In this document: positions 15,125-23,945 of the stretch, in pieces
Layout of the letters: every line of letters starts with the position of its first letter
Numbering within the stretch: the first letter of the stretch is position 1
Assembly (NCBI GenBank): GCA_025453655.1
Contig: JALOPX010000019.1
Span: 1-35,715, forward strand
Direction: 5' to 3'
From: Candidatus Krumholzibacteriia bacterium
GTDB lineage: Bacteria; Krumholzibacteriota; Krumholzibacteriia; Krumholzibacteriales; Krumholzibacteriaceae
DNA: 35,715 nt
Notes under the pieces: generated by a model
Seen by the model: the letters and a program-made list of their open reading frames with translations, nothing else
Told to the model about the DNA's origin: nothing
Database searches by the model: none
Made by a program: the position numbers and the translations under genes

Positions 15125-16882
15125 TCATCCCATCGACTTGAGTTTCTTTTCGGCGCTCCCCGTCAGTTTCCCCGCGAGCTTTCCAACCTGCGCGGCGGCG
15201 AGCTTGATATAGACGACCGCTGCGTTTCGCGTGTCGAGCGAGATGTACCTTCGCGCTGTCCTGTACGAAGCCGCCCTCTGGCGCAGGTTGTCGATCCTCA
15301 TCGACGGGCAGCACCTGACGGCCCTCTCCATCTGCTCCTCGAATCCCTTGTAGTCGCCGGCGCGGATCTTCCCCTGCGCCCTCGCGATATGCCAGTCGTA
15401 GAGTTTCTGCGTCCCCTCGTGGGCGAGAAGGCTCCCCGGGTCGATCTTTCTTATCGCGGCGAGTTTCTCGCGCGCCCTGTCGGGTTCGTTCTTCGCGATC
15501 GCCTCGAGAGCCGCGGCATAAAGGGCGGCGGCGGTTTCACGATCGATTTCCGAGAGCTCCTTCGCCGCGGCTCGAGGCGGCGGGACCCTGCCGAACCTTC
15601 CTCCGGTCGCGAACAGCGCCTCGAAATCACCTCGCCCGAGGTTCGGGAAAAACTTCTCCCTCACGATCATCGCCGCGACCACTATGAGGACGAGCCAGAA
15701 GAGGCGTTTCATCGCGCGGGCCGTTTTTCTCCTGAAGTTGCCCTGCCGCTTCTTCGGCTTGTAGGCGGGCGCGGGAGGCTGCTCGGGCCGGGGCGTGGGG
15801 TATGCGGGGGGCTGCGGCGTCGGGGGCCGGGAGTAATCCGGCATCGGCGCTGCGGGCGGCTGCGAGTACCCAGGCATCGGCGCCGGAGCCTGGACCGGCG
15901 CCCCCACGTATCCAGGAGCCGGAGCCTGAGCGGGGGGCTGCCCCGCCGGAGCGGCCGGCGGCGACTGCGCCGCCTCGTGCTGCGCCGGAGCATCCTTTTT
16001 CCCCGTGCCGTCGTCCTTTTTCCCTTTTCCCTTCCCGAAACCGAAGCCCGTACCCTTCTTCTTATCTTTGCGGGCCTTCCTCCCCGGCACATTCCCCCCG
16101 AAGATCTCCGAGGCCTTCGCCGGCCTGTCCCCGGGAGTTTTCTGCATGCACCAGAGTATCCTGTCCCCGAGCTCCCCGCCTAGCTTCGGGTTGAACTCGC
16201 GAGGCGGCGGCGGATCGGTGGTCGCGATCTGATTGAGGATCGAGAATGTGTTTTCCCCCTGGAAGGGAAGCCTTCCGGTCGCCATCTCGTAGAGGACGAC
16301 GCCGAAGGAGTAGATGTCGCTCAGGTGGTTGGTCTTCTCGCCCCTCGCCTGTTCGGGGCTCATGTAGGCGGGGGTCCCGAGAAGAGTCCCGTCCTGCGTG
16401 AGGTTAAGGGTCGCGTCCGATGCCTTCGCTATGTCGAAGTCCATCAGGACGACCCTCCCCCCCTTCGCGAGAAATATGTTCGCGCTCTTGATGTCCCTGT
16501 GAATGACGCCTCGCGAGTGCGCGTATTCCAGGGCGCCGGCGAGCGGCTTCATGATCGCTTCGATCTCGGGCTCCGGGATCGCGCCGCCGTTCCTGACCCG
16601 GTCCTCGAGCGTCTCCCCCTCGAGGTACTCCATGACGATGTAGTAGTTCCCCTTCTCGTCGCCGACGTCGTAGACGGGGATGATATTCTCGTGCTTGAGG
16701 CTCGCCGCGCTCCTCGCGCCGTTGATGAATCTTTTCAGGAATTCGCCGTCGTGCGTGAACTGGCTGAAGAGGACCTTGATCGCGACATGATTGTGCAGGA
16801 GCTTGTGGCGCGCCTTGTAGACGGTCGCCATCCCGCCGTGCCCTATCTCGCCCACGATCTCGTATTTTTCGAGCTCGATCAT
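15125..16882 (-). CDS. PknB-type membrane Ser/Thr protein kinase with DFD motif
   Basis: 585 residues from ATG 16882 (AGGAAG upstream). Kinase domain at about 7-265: glycine loop GEIGHGGMATV, VAIK (Lys36), catalytic HRDIKSAN (128-133), and GTPAYMSPEQAR activation-segment end. The Mg-binding motif reads DFD (148-150) where bacterial kinases have DFG, an unusual change next to the metal-binding Asp. Then a Lys/Gly-rich stretch, a Pro/Ala-rich linker (about 300-375), one membrane helix (393-407) and a TPR-like helical C-terminal domain outside the membrane. It phosphorylates proteins at Ser/Thr in response to an unknown signal. A PP2C phosphatase at 27298-28098 is the likely antagonist; the operon holding it has a very similar promoter. 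HRD and Lys are intact, so activity is likely but the DFD effect is unknown. Confidence 0.93.
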   Translation of the reverse strand: MIELEKYEIVGEIGHGGMATVYKARHKLLHNHVAIKVLFSQFTHDGEFLKRFINGARSAASLKHENIIPVYDVGDEKGNYYIVMEYLEGETLEDRVRNGGAIPEPEIEAIMKPLAGALEYAHSRGVIHRDIKSANIFLAKGGRVVLMDFDIAKASDATLNLTQDGTLLGTPAYMSPEQARGEKTNHLSDIYSFGVVLYEMATGRLPFQGENTFSILNQIATTDPPPPREFNPKLGGELGDRILWCMQKTPGDRPAKASEIFGGNVPGRKARKDKKKGTGFGFGKGKGKKDDGTGKKDAPAQHEAAQSPPAAPAGQPPAQAPAPGYVGAPVQAPAPMPGYSQPPAAPMPDYSRPPTPQPPAYPTPRPEQPPAPAYKPKKRQGNFRRKTARAMKRLFWLVLIVVAAMIVREKFFPNLGRGDFEALFATGGRFGRVPPPRAAAKELSEIDRETAAALYAAALEAIAKNEPDRAREKLAAIRKIDPGSLLAHEGTQKLYDWHIARAQGKIRAGDYKGFEEQMERAVRCCPSMRIDNLRQRAASYRTARRYISLDTRNAAVVYIKLAAAQVGKLAGKLTGSAEKKLKSMG

Positions 16883-16911
16883 TTCGTCTTCCTATGAACG
16901 GCTTTGCCGCA

Positions 16912-16925
16912 GGACCGATCGGTCC
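16912..16925. promoter_or_regulatory. Perfect 14-bp palindrome in the kinase leader
   Basis: GGACCGATCGGTCC, 29 bases upstream of the kinase ATG and inside its predicted 5' leader (start near 16964). It may be an operator or simply chance; its GC-rich perfect symmetry makes it worth noting. Confidence 0.4.
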
Positions 16926-16970
16926 ATGGGTTCTCGTTCTCCGGCCTTCCGCGGCTCGCCGATGAGGCGG

Positions 16971-16999
16971 ATACTAAATTCGGGGCGGGATTATCGCAA
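16971..16999 (-). promoter_or_regulatory. Promoter of the Ser/Thr kinase gene
   Basis: Minus strand TTGCGA (16994-16999), 17-base spacer, TAGTAT (16971-16976). About 23 of 29 bases agree with the promoter at 28917-28945 in front of the DUF4412-like/PP2C genes, including the same -35 and much of the spacer, which supports both calls. Confidence 0.55.
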
Positions 17000-17024
17000 G
17001 CCTTTTCGGAGGAGGGTAAAATGT

Positions 17025-17032
17025 GGTATAAT
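17025..17032 (+). promoter_or_regulatory. Extended -10 promoter of the LVIVD gene
   Basis: TATAAT at 17027-17032 preceded by GTGG, giving the TGnTATAAT extended -10 form; the -35 region (TTTTCG near 17003) is poor. It lies about 59 bases before the ATG at 17091, divergent from the kinase promoter. Confidence 0.6.
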
Positions 17033-17090
17033 CAGTTATCAATCCATTCGCGGGACATATCAGGATATTCTGCCTTCAGGAGTCTTTAAA

Positions 17091-20000
17091 ATGAACCGAA
17101 TCAACGGTATCTCCGCTGCCGCCATTTCGGCGATTCTCCTTGCCGCCCCGGCCGTTTCATTCGCCGGATACGGTTATGTCGAGGATTTCTCGACGACCCT
17201 GTACAGGGACCAGGCAAACACTTCCGCCTGGTGGGACACCATCGCCGGCGAAGTGAAATTGTTCCCCTTCGCGTCGTCGATCATCGGAGCTTTCGACACG
17301 CCCGGCAACGCAATGAATATCTTTGTTTCCGGGGATTACGCGTTTGTGGCGGATTATGGAAGCGGTCTCCAGGTGATCGATATCAGCGATCCGGCCCATC
17401 CCGTCCTCGCGGGGACCTGCGATACCCCGGGCAGCGCATACGCGGTCGCCGTGGTTGGAGACTTCGCCTTTGTGGCCGACTACGGAAGCGGGCTCCAGGT
17501 GATCGATATCAGCAATCCCTCGAGTCCCTCGATCGCCGGGTTCTGCGACACACCGGGAAACGCGAGGGACATAGCCGTCGCCGGCGATTATGCATTCATC
17601 GCCGATTACGGCGGCAGTCTCCAGGTAATCGACATCAGCGATCCCTCGAGTCCCTCGATCGCCGGGTTCTGCGACACACCCGGCTCCGCCTGCGGAGTCG
17701 CCGTTGCCGGGGATTGCGCGTTCGTGGCGGACTGGACATACGGGTTGCAGACGATCGATATCAGCAATCCCACGGCGCCGGTGAAGATTGGAACATACGA
17801 TACGGCGGGGGGCGCGAGGAGCGTCGTTCTCTCGGGCGGCATCGCCCTGATCGCCGATTACAATTACGGGCTTCAGGCGATCGATATCAGAGATCCGGCG
17901 AATCCCGTCCTCGCGGGGACTTGCGATACTCCCGGCAATGCTCTTGACGTCACCGTCTCGGGGGACCGCGCTTTCGTCTCCGACTATACATACGGTATCC
18001 AGGTGATCGACATCAGCGATCCGGCGCATCCCGTCATCGCGGAAACCTGCGACACGCCGGGGAGCGCATATGGCGTCGCGATCGCGGGGGACCGCGCCTT
18101 CGTTGCGGATTACGGAAATGGTCTCCAGGTGATCGACATCTGCGATCCGGTGACTCCCGCGCTTGTTGGAAGACTCGGGGGTTACACGGACAATGGCTTC
18201 GACATCGCAGCCTCCGGAGATTACGTTTTCGTGGCGGACGGGGCCAGCGATCTCAAGGTGTTTGATATCAGCGATCCGTTTGATCCGGAGTTCGTTTTTC
18301 CAATATCCACCCCGGGGGCCGCCCAGGACCTCGAAATATACGGCGAATACGCCTTCGTGGCGGACGGTTATGGGGGGCTCCGGATAATCGATATCAGCGA
18401 GCCGACCTCTCCCGTCCTTCTCGGGATCCTGGACACCCCCGATTATTCCTACGGAGTAGCTGTTTCGGGCGATGTCGCTTATGTGGCCGACTACTCTTCC
18501 GGGCTTGTCGCCGTCGACGTCGGCGATCCGTCGGCCCCGGCGATTCTGGACTCCTATAATACGCCGAACTACGCTTTCGACGTACAGTTGTCGGGTGATT
18601 ATGCCTTCGTCGCGGATTATTACAGCGGGCTCCAGGTGATCGATATAAGCGACCCGGCCGATCTTGTATACGCGGGATCATATGACACGCCGGGTAATGC
18701 CCATGGCGTCGCCGTGTCTGGAGATTACGCTTTCGTAGCGGATGGCCCCTCCGGCCTCCAGGTGATCGATATCGGCAACCCCGCCGTTCCGGTGCTCGCC
18801 GGGAGCCTCGACACCCCCGGCACCGCGGAAAATGTCGTTGTTTCCGGGGATTACGCCTTTGTCGCGGATTACAATTCAGGGCTCCAGGTGATCGATATCA
18901 GCGATCCGGCGAACCCTGAGCTACTCTGCAGCTATTTTTCATGGTATACGAGCGCCGTCGCCGTATCGGGCGACTGCGCATTCCTCGCCAATTACGCCGC
19001 TGGAATTCAGGCAGTACAGGTGTTCCAGCACGAGTTCGATTCTGCGCGGAATATCGGTCAATCGCTGCCTCTGGATACCTCCGGCGAAACCATCCTGATG
19101 GCCCGTCTGACTACGGCACAGACTGATGGCGTTTCGTGGGAATTGAAGCGCGCCTACGGCGGGACCTGGGAGGAGATCAGTCACTACGGGAACTGGACGA
19201 GGCTGGCAGCTCCCTCGTCGAGTCTGATCTGGAGATCCACGCACACGTGGCGGGAGCCGGGCGTGAATCCTTCCGTCTCCCTGATCGACCTTGACTGGCT
19301 CGTCGAGCAGGCCGTGATAGATTCGATCGTCGACGTGCCGGGCGACCAGGGGGGATGGGTGAGGCTTCATTTCACGAGATCGGGGCGTGATTTTGCAGAT
19401 GAGGCGTCCCTGCCGATCATGAACTACGGAATCTGGCGCAGGATCGATAGCGAAGCGCGGATCCTGGCGCTCGAATCGCTTGCGGAAGAAACCGGGGATG
19501 ATTCGCCGTTTATAAACCACGATGGGCGTACATATCTTCTCTCCATGCCGGAGCGCGCGGAAACATCGCTCCCTCCCGGAGCGTGGGAATACGTGATGAG
19601 CGTCTCGTCGATACAGGAAGATTCGTATGTGGCGGCGGTGCCGACGATCTCGGATTCCTCCGCGACTGAGATGAATCACGCTGTTTTTGTCGTGACCGCC
19701 CACACGACGACGCCTTCGGTCTGGTACACGAGCTTTCCCGACAGCGGCTGGTCGGTCGACAACATCGCGCCGGCGGCGCCCGTGGGATTCGCCGCGGCCT
19801 ACAACACCGGAAGCGGGAACCTTCTCTCCTGGGATCCCTCGCCCGAGGAGGATTTTCATTATTTCCGCGTCTATCGATCGAGCGATCCCGGCTTCGTGCC
19901 GTCCCCGGCCGACATAGTCCATTCGACGACGGAAACGGGCTGGAACGATCCCGATTATGACGGATGGAATGTCTACTACAGGATAACGGCCGTCGACTAC

Positions 20001-20348
20001 GCGGGGAACGAAAGCGATCCGGCGTCTCCGGGAACGGTGACAGAAGCCGGCGGCCCGGAGGTTCCGGCGGCGTTCGCTCTTTATCCGAACGTTCCGAACC
20101 CGTTCAATCCGTGCACTTCTATCCGCTACGACGTTCCGTCTTCGGGCGGAATTGTCACGCTTCGAATATACGATGTCGGAGGGAGGCTCGTGCGAACGCT
20201 CGTCGACGGGCCGCAGTCGACAGGGCAAAAGACCGTCGTCTGGGACGGCAGGGACGAAAGGGGAGATGCCATAGCATCGGGGGTCTTTTTCTACCGGCTT
20301 CAGGCTCCAGGGTACAGCAGGACGATGAAGATGGTGGTCCTCCGATAG
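17091..20348 (+). CDS. Secreted LVIVD-repeat protein with Fn3 and FlgD-like C-terminal sorting domain
   Basis: 1085 residues from ATG 17091 (CAGGAG upstream); signal peptide MNRINGISAAAISAILLAAPAVSFAG. From about residue 64 there are 14 LVIVD repeats of about 42 residues, each near the pattern DTPG.A..VAVSGDYAFVADY.SGLQVIDISDP..PVL, which build a large beta-propeller or solenoid. A middle region (about 645-880) contains a beta domain (WELKRAYGGTWEEIS...) and a linker. Near 885-990 is a fibronectin-III-like unit (APAAPVGFAAAY...YRITAVDYAGNESDP). The last ~85 residues are the FlgD/type A sorting domain (PNPFNP, LRIYDVGGRLVRTL, VVWDGRDERGD, SGVFFYRL, KMVVLR). The tail predicts export to the cell surface, probably by a type IX-like or related route. 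The ligand is unknown. It ends 7 bases from a convergent gene bearing the same tail. Confidence 0.93.
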   Translation: MNRINGISAAAISAILLAAPAVSFAGYGYVEDFSTTLYRDQANTSAWWDTIAGEVKLFPFASSIIGAFDTPGNAMNIFVSGDYAFVADYGSGLQVIDISDPAHPVLAGTCDTPGSAYAVAVVGDFAFVADYGSGLQVIDISNPSSPSIAGFCDTPGNARDIAVAGDYAFIADYGGSLQVIDISDPSSPSIAGFCDTPGSACGVAVAGDCAFVADWTYGLQTIDISNPTAPVKIGTYDTAGGARSVVLSGGIALIADYNYGLQAIDIRDPANPVLAGTCDTPGNALDVTVSGDRAFVSDYTYGIQVIDISDPAHPVIAETCDTPGSAYGVAIAGDRAFVADYGNGLQVIDICDPVTPALVGRLGGYTDNGFDIAASGDYVFVADGASDLKVFDISDPFDPEFVFPISTPGAAQDLEIYGEYAFVADGYGGLRIIDISEPTSPVLLGILDTPDYSYGVAVSGDVAYVADYSSGLVAVDVGDPSAPAILDSYNTPNYAFDVQLSGDYAFVADYYSGLQVIDISDPADLVYAGSYDTPGNAHGVAVSGDYAFVADGPSGLQVIDIGNPAVPVLAGSLDTPGTAENVVVSGDYAFVADYNSGLQVIDISDPANPELLCSYFSWYTSAVAVSGDCAFLANYAAGIQAVQVFQHEFDSARNIGQSLPLDTSGETILMARLTTAQTDGVSWELKRAYGGTWEEISHYGNWTRLAAPSSSLIWRSTHTWREPGVNPSVSLIDLDWLVEQAVIDSIVDVPGDQGGWVRLHFTRSGRDFADEASLPIMNYGIWRRIDSEARILALESLAEETGDDSPFINHDGRTYLLSMPERAETSLPPGAWEYVMSVSSIQEDSYVAAVPTISDSSATEMNHAVFVVTAHTTTPSVWYTSFPDSGWSVDNIAPAAPVGFAAAYNTGSGNLLSWDPSPEEDFHYFRVYRSSDPGFVPSPADIVHSTTETGWNDPDYDGWNVYYRITAVDYAGNESDPASPGTVTEAGGPEVPAAFALYPNVPNPFNPCTSIRYDVPSSGGIVTLRIYDVGGRLVRTLVDGPQSTGQKTVVWDGRDERGDAIASGVFFYRLQAPGYSRTMKMVVLR
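17281..19035 (+). repeat. Coding tandem repeats, period about 126 bp (14 LVIVD units)
   Basis: Imperfect direct repeats of about 126 bases inside the LVIVD gene. Some units stay almost identical at DNA level: 40 bases starting at 17515 recur exactly at 17641. Such tracts can expand or contract by recombination, and may also collapse in short-read assemblies. Confidence 0.9.
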
Positions 20349-20355
20349 GGAGCCC

Positions 20356-23300
20356 TTATTTTAACAGAACCATTTTCCTCGAGATCCGTTCCCTGCCCGC
20401 CGTGAGCCTGTAGAAATAGACCCCCGAGCTCATCGCCGCGCCGTCCGCGCCGCGGCCGTCCCAAACCACGGTATGGGAGCCCTGCCCGAAGACACGGTCG
20501 CATAGAACGGCAACCCTCCGCCCGTTGACATCGAAAATCTCTACGGCCGCGTGCCCGCCCCGCGGCAGGCTGAAGCTTATCTCCGTCGACGGGTTGAAGG
20601 GGTTCGGCCGGTTCTGGGCAAGCGAAAGGGGGAGCGGCGGCGTCTCAACCGGTTCCGTTTCGAACAGGACGCGCCTCTCGCCGCCGTCGAAATAGTCCAC
20701 CCTGTACCTGTACGATCCTCCGGGAATGTAATCCCGGTCGGTGAAGATGAATTTCATCCCGTCGCGCGCGATCCCGGCGTCGGCGATCTCCTCGAAGGGC
20801 TCTCCGCCCTCTCCCGCCCTGTTGACGGCGAACGCCGGGACTTCGCTTCCCGTGCCGAGGGCCCACGAGATTACCACGGCGCCGTCGTCGAAGGCCGCGT
20901 CGAAGCCGGAGAGAAGGGTCGCGATGTACTCCATGTTCACGTCTATGTAACTTCCGGTATAGGCGGTTTCCGTCGGGTACCCCTCCAGGCAGTTTGCCGT
21001 CAGAATGTCGGCGACGGCCGGGTCCGGAATCACGCGGATCGAACCCCGCCCGGACATGTAGAGATACCTTGCCTTGACCATCCACGCCCAGTCGTAGACG
21101 CAGTTGTTGAAACAGACGCTCATCCCCTCGCGGATGTTTCCGAGGATGACGGAAACGAGATCGGGGTTCGGCGTCTCCTCCATGGCGACGCATGAAAAAT
21201 CCGGGGTGCTGTTTACGTTCTCCAGGGCAAATTCGCCGCAGATCGCCCCCCGTTCGCTCGGGAGACACCATACGTAGCAGTCGAAGAATGTATATATATC
21301 GGGGCTGATGTATGTTTCCGTGCGATGCAGGTCGAGGTAGGGGGTTATGTACGCTTCCGGGCCGCCGGAGACACAGATTACCGGGAAGCCGGCGCCCTCC
21401 GCGATCGAATTCCCCGCGAGATCCTCGACCCCGGTTATTGTCAGCATGTACGGGACCCAGTTCTTCATCGTGGAGGCAAGGGCAAGGGCGACATTCCTTC
21501 CGTTCAGCACGGCGGCGGAGACGGCGATCGTCGAACCCGGGTTGTCGCGCTCGCGCAGGGCGTAGTTGCCCGCGTCCTCCGCCGTTTCGGCCGAGAGCGC
21601 CTCGTTGAAATCTATTCCGATCGACTGCGGGGTCGTGGCGGAGAGACCGGTGACGACAGGCGGCCAGACATCATCCGCGGTGAAGGCAATCGAACTTCCC
21701 GCGGGGATGATGTTTCCCGCCGTGTCGGCGATCCCCGAGGCGAAGAGTGTGTACTCCCCCCCGTCGATCAGCGCGGGTTCGAAGGCCAGGAGAACGCACC
21801 GCCCGCCCATGATGAGGGACGCTCCGGCGATGTCGAACACCTCTCCGGGGTATCCGTTCCGGACGATTTCGTAATTGCCCTCATTTGCGGCCGTGGCCGG
21901 ATCGAGCGTCTCGCTGAAACAAAGCTCCAGGTACGACATGCTCTTCAGGGACACCGAAACGATCCAGGGGGCCCTGGTGTCGGGGATGATCACCTGAGCG
22001 TTGTCCGCGGATGTTATCGGGTTGCCCGCGGGATCGGTCACTCCGGCCGCCTTCACCGTATAGTACACGCCGATCTGCATCGGCGAGGCGAGCGAAAGCA
22101 CGACCGAGAAAAGATCCGCGCCGGGCGAAGCGTCCGTAACGTGGATCGTGTCGGACGCGTCGCCTGTCCTGAAAACGGAGTAGGCGGTCTCGTCTCCCGT
22201 GGTCGTCGTATCCATCTCCTCGCTGAAAACAAGACTGATGGTCGAATCGTCAGGCGCGGAGGCCGAGACGAGCGAGGGGTGCGACCAGTCCTCGAGCATG
22301 AGCGGGAGCGTCTCGCCTGGCGGTTCGATCGCGAGCCCCGCCGTGTCCATTATCCCGGATATGTTGATGAAATATTCCACGAAAAATTCGAGCGGATTCG
22401 CGAGATGCAGCGTGACCTCGGCCGGCCCCTCAGCCTCCGCCCACTGTACGGCAAGAAGGCTTTCGGGGGCATCCGCCCGGTATATCGAATAATTCAGCGG
22501 ATTCTCCGCAGACCCGGTCGTCACGGCCTCGTTGAACACCACACTCGCCGTCAGCTGATCGATCGCCTCCGCCGCTGTGACATGCGGCGGCGTCCTGTCG
22601 ATCGCCATGAACTGGACCGGCCCGGCGAAATCGATCGGGTTGCCGGCGATATCCGTCATCCCCGAGACGGTCAGGCTGTACGTCGTGTTTTGCGCGAGCA
22701 TCGCTCCGAGGCCGAGAACAACCGTATCCCCGGATGAGGAAAGCTCCGCCGAAATCACGGGCGTTTTCCCTTCCGCGGGGCCGGGAATTATCGTGTAAGC
22801 GGCAGGATTTTCCGCGGAGATCGCGCTTATTCGCTCGGAAAAGATCGCGATGGCCGTCGAATCGTCCAGGGCCGCCGCGCCCGCCAGATCGGGCGGGTTG
22901 TCGTCGAGCCCCGAAAAGATCAATTCGGTTCCGCCGGCGATCGCGTTCCCGGCAATGTCCCTGATGTTGTTAAGAACGAGGATGTACGCGGTGTTCTCCG
23001 CGGTCGGGGCGGCGAGCCTCAGATCGACCGCGGCATACCCGTCGCTGTCGATCACGGCGGAAAGAACGGAGATCGGGCTCCCCGGGTCGCCCGCCGGATA
23101 AACGAGGTAGTTCGCCTCGGTGTTGATGTCGGGCCTGAAGACCTCCTCGCTGAATTCCAGGTGAAACCTGACTCCGTCAGTCGTCGTCATCCCCGTGGGA
23201 TACGGAGGAACGGTATCCGGAAGGCAGGGCTGATTGACGCAGATCTTCGAGGAGACGAGCACATCCTCGAGTGGATATCCGGTCAAACAGTTGGCGATCA

Positions 23301-23715
23301 TCCGTTCCTGCGTCGATGGATGCCTTTCGATCGTGATTTCGGCGGGGGTCGCCGTGGACGCGAATACGCTGAAATTATGCGTCCACACCCAGTCGTCGCG
23401 GCATTCAGTGAAACAGACGCTCATCCCGTCAGTAAGCGATCCGAGCGCTACCGATATGTCGGGATTGCCCGTTGTGTTGAAGAGAATCATCCCGTCCGGG
23501 ACCTTGACCATGAATTCGGCGCACATCATTCCGTTGCCGCCGGGCAGGCAGAAGACCCATCCGGTGAAGAGGCCGGGCGTGGCCGCCTCATTCGACGAAC
23601 GCGCTTCGTCGACATAGAGGCCGAGCATCCCCGGCGTCTGGGCCTCGACGACCGATATCGGAAGAATAATCGAGAGCAGAAAAAGGCGGCAAAGCGCCGC
23701 TGCCGGCCTGATCAT
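20356..23715 (-). CDS. Secreted SbsA-Ig-repeat protein with duplicated Cys module and FlgD-like C-terminal sorting domain
   Basis: 1119 residues; ATG at 23715 begins a clean signal peptide (MIRPAAALCRLFLLSIILPISVVEAQ), whereas the frame's further upstream part is not signal-like. Residues about 30-165 form a Cys-containing module (GLYVDEA, VFCLPGG, C.EF, GMSVCF..C..DW, A.NCL.GYP). Six SbsA/Big_5-type Ig repeats follow, each with a F(S/N)E.(V/L/M) start, an AENP.NY-like middle and an end such as D.AGN.I. A second copy of the Cys module comes next (YVWCLP, C.EFAL, GMSVCF..C..DWAW, A.NCLEGYP). Then an Fn3-like unit and the PNPFNP...VVWDGR...SGVYFYRL...RKMVLLK sorting tail. It is probably an exported surface or adhesion protein, transcribed divergently from the aspartyl protease at 23946. 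Confidence 0.9.
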   Translation of the reverse strand: MIRPAAALCRLFLLSIILPISVVEAQTPGMLGLYVDEARSSNEAATPGLFTGWVFCLPGGNGMMCAEFMVKVPDGMILFNTTGNPDISVALGSLTDGMSVCFTECRDDWVWTHNFSVFASTATPAEITIERHPSTQERMIANCLTGYPLEDVLVSSKICVNQPCLPDTVPPYPTGMTTTDGVRFHLEFSEEVFRPDINTEANYLVYPAGDPGSPISVLSAVIDSDGYAAVDLRLAAPTAENTAYILVLNNIRDIAGNAIAGGTELIFSGLDDNPPDLAGAAALDDSTAIAIFSERISAISAENPAAYTIIPGPAEGKTPVISAELSSSGDTVVLGLGAMLAQNTTYSLTVSGMTDIAGNPIDFAGPVQFMAIDRTPPHVTAAEAIDQLTASVVFNEAVTTGSAENPLNYSIYRADAPESLLAVQWAEAEGPAEVTLHLANPLEFFVEYFINISGIMDTAGLAIEPPGETLPLMLEDWSHPSLVSASAPDDSTISLVFSEEMDTTTTGDETAYSVFRTGDASDTIHVTDASPGADLFSVVLSLASPMQIGVYYTVKAAGVTDPAGNPITSADNAQVIIPDTRAPWIVSVSLKSMSYLELCFSETLDPATAANEGNYEIVRNGYPGEVFDIAGASLIMGGRCVLLAFEPALIDGGEYTLFASGIADTAGNIIPAGSSIAFTADDVWPPVVTGLSATTPQSIGIDFNEALSAETAEDAGNYALRERDNPGSTIAVSAAVLNGRNVALALASTMKNWVPYMLTITGVEDLAGNSIAEGAGFPVICVSGGPEAYITPYLDLHRTETYISPDIYTFFDCYVWCLPSERGAICGEFALENVNSTPDFSCVAMEETPNPDLVSVILGNIREGMSVCFNNCVYDWAWMVKARYLYMSGRGSIRVIPDPAVADILTANCLEGYPTETAYTGSYIDVNMEYIATLLSGFDAAFDDGAVVISWALGTGSEVPAFAVNRAGEGGEPFEEIADAGIARDGMKFIFTDRDYIPGGSYRYRVDYFDGGERRVLFETEPVETPPLPLSLAQNRPNPFNPSTEISFSLPRGGHAAVEIFDVNGRRVAVLCDRVFGQGSHTVVWDGRGADGAAMSSGVYFYRLTAGRERISRKMVLLK

Positions 23716-23810
23716 TACGCCCACCCCCCATCGGCGAGGCCGCCCTGTAAGAAGGCCGGGCGCCACCGCCGTGGACGTTGAAATATCTGTTCAAGAAACC
23801 CTTTAATATA

Positions 23811-23838
23811 ATTATACTTGGTTTCAGTGAAAATTCAA
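23811..23838 (-). promoter_or_regulatory. Promoter of the SbsA-Ig protein gene
   Basis: Minus strand TTGAAT (23833-23838), 16-base spacer, TATAAT (23811-23816). It is in the 230-base divergent gap before the gene at 23715; transcription would start near 23804. The plus-direction protease promoter is not obvious. Confidence 0.6.
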
Positions 23839-23945
23839 CGGCCTGCCGCGTCGGCAACTGCGGCGCCGCGCGCCATGACGGCGCAGGCAGCCGCCCCGGG
23901 GCATCCCGCGGCGGCCGGGTTCAAGTCGAAAAGGGGGAGGCCCTT

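Noticed and set aside
17281-19035. Regular repeats as a CRISPR array
   Set aside because: The period (126 bases) is too long, the units are all coding in one frame, and they lack repeat/spacer alternation.
17157-20228. Long antisense frames opposite the LVIVD gene
   Set aside because: They mirror the coding repeats and have skewed Arg/Asp/His content; no start signals.
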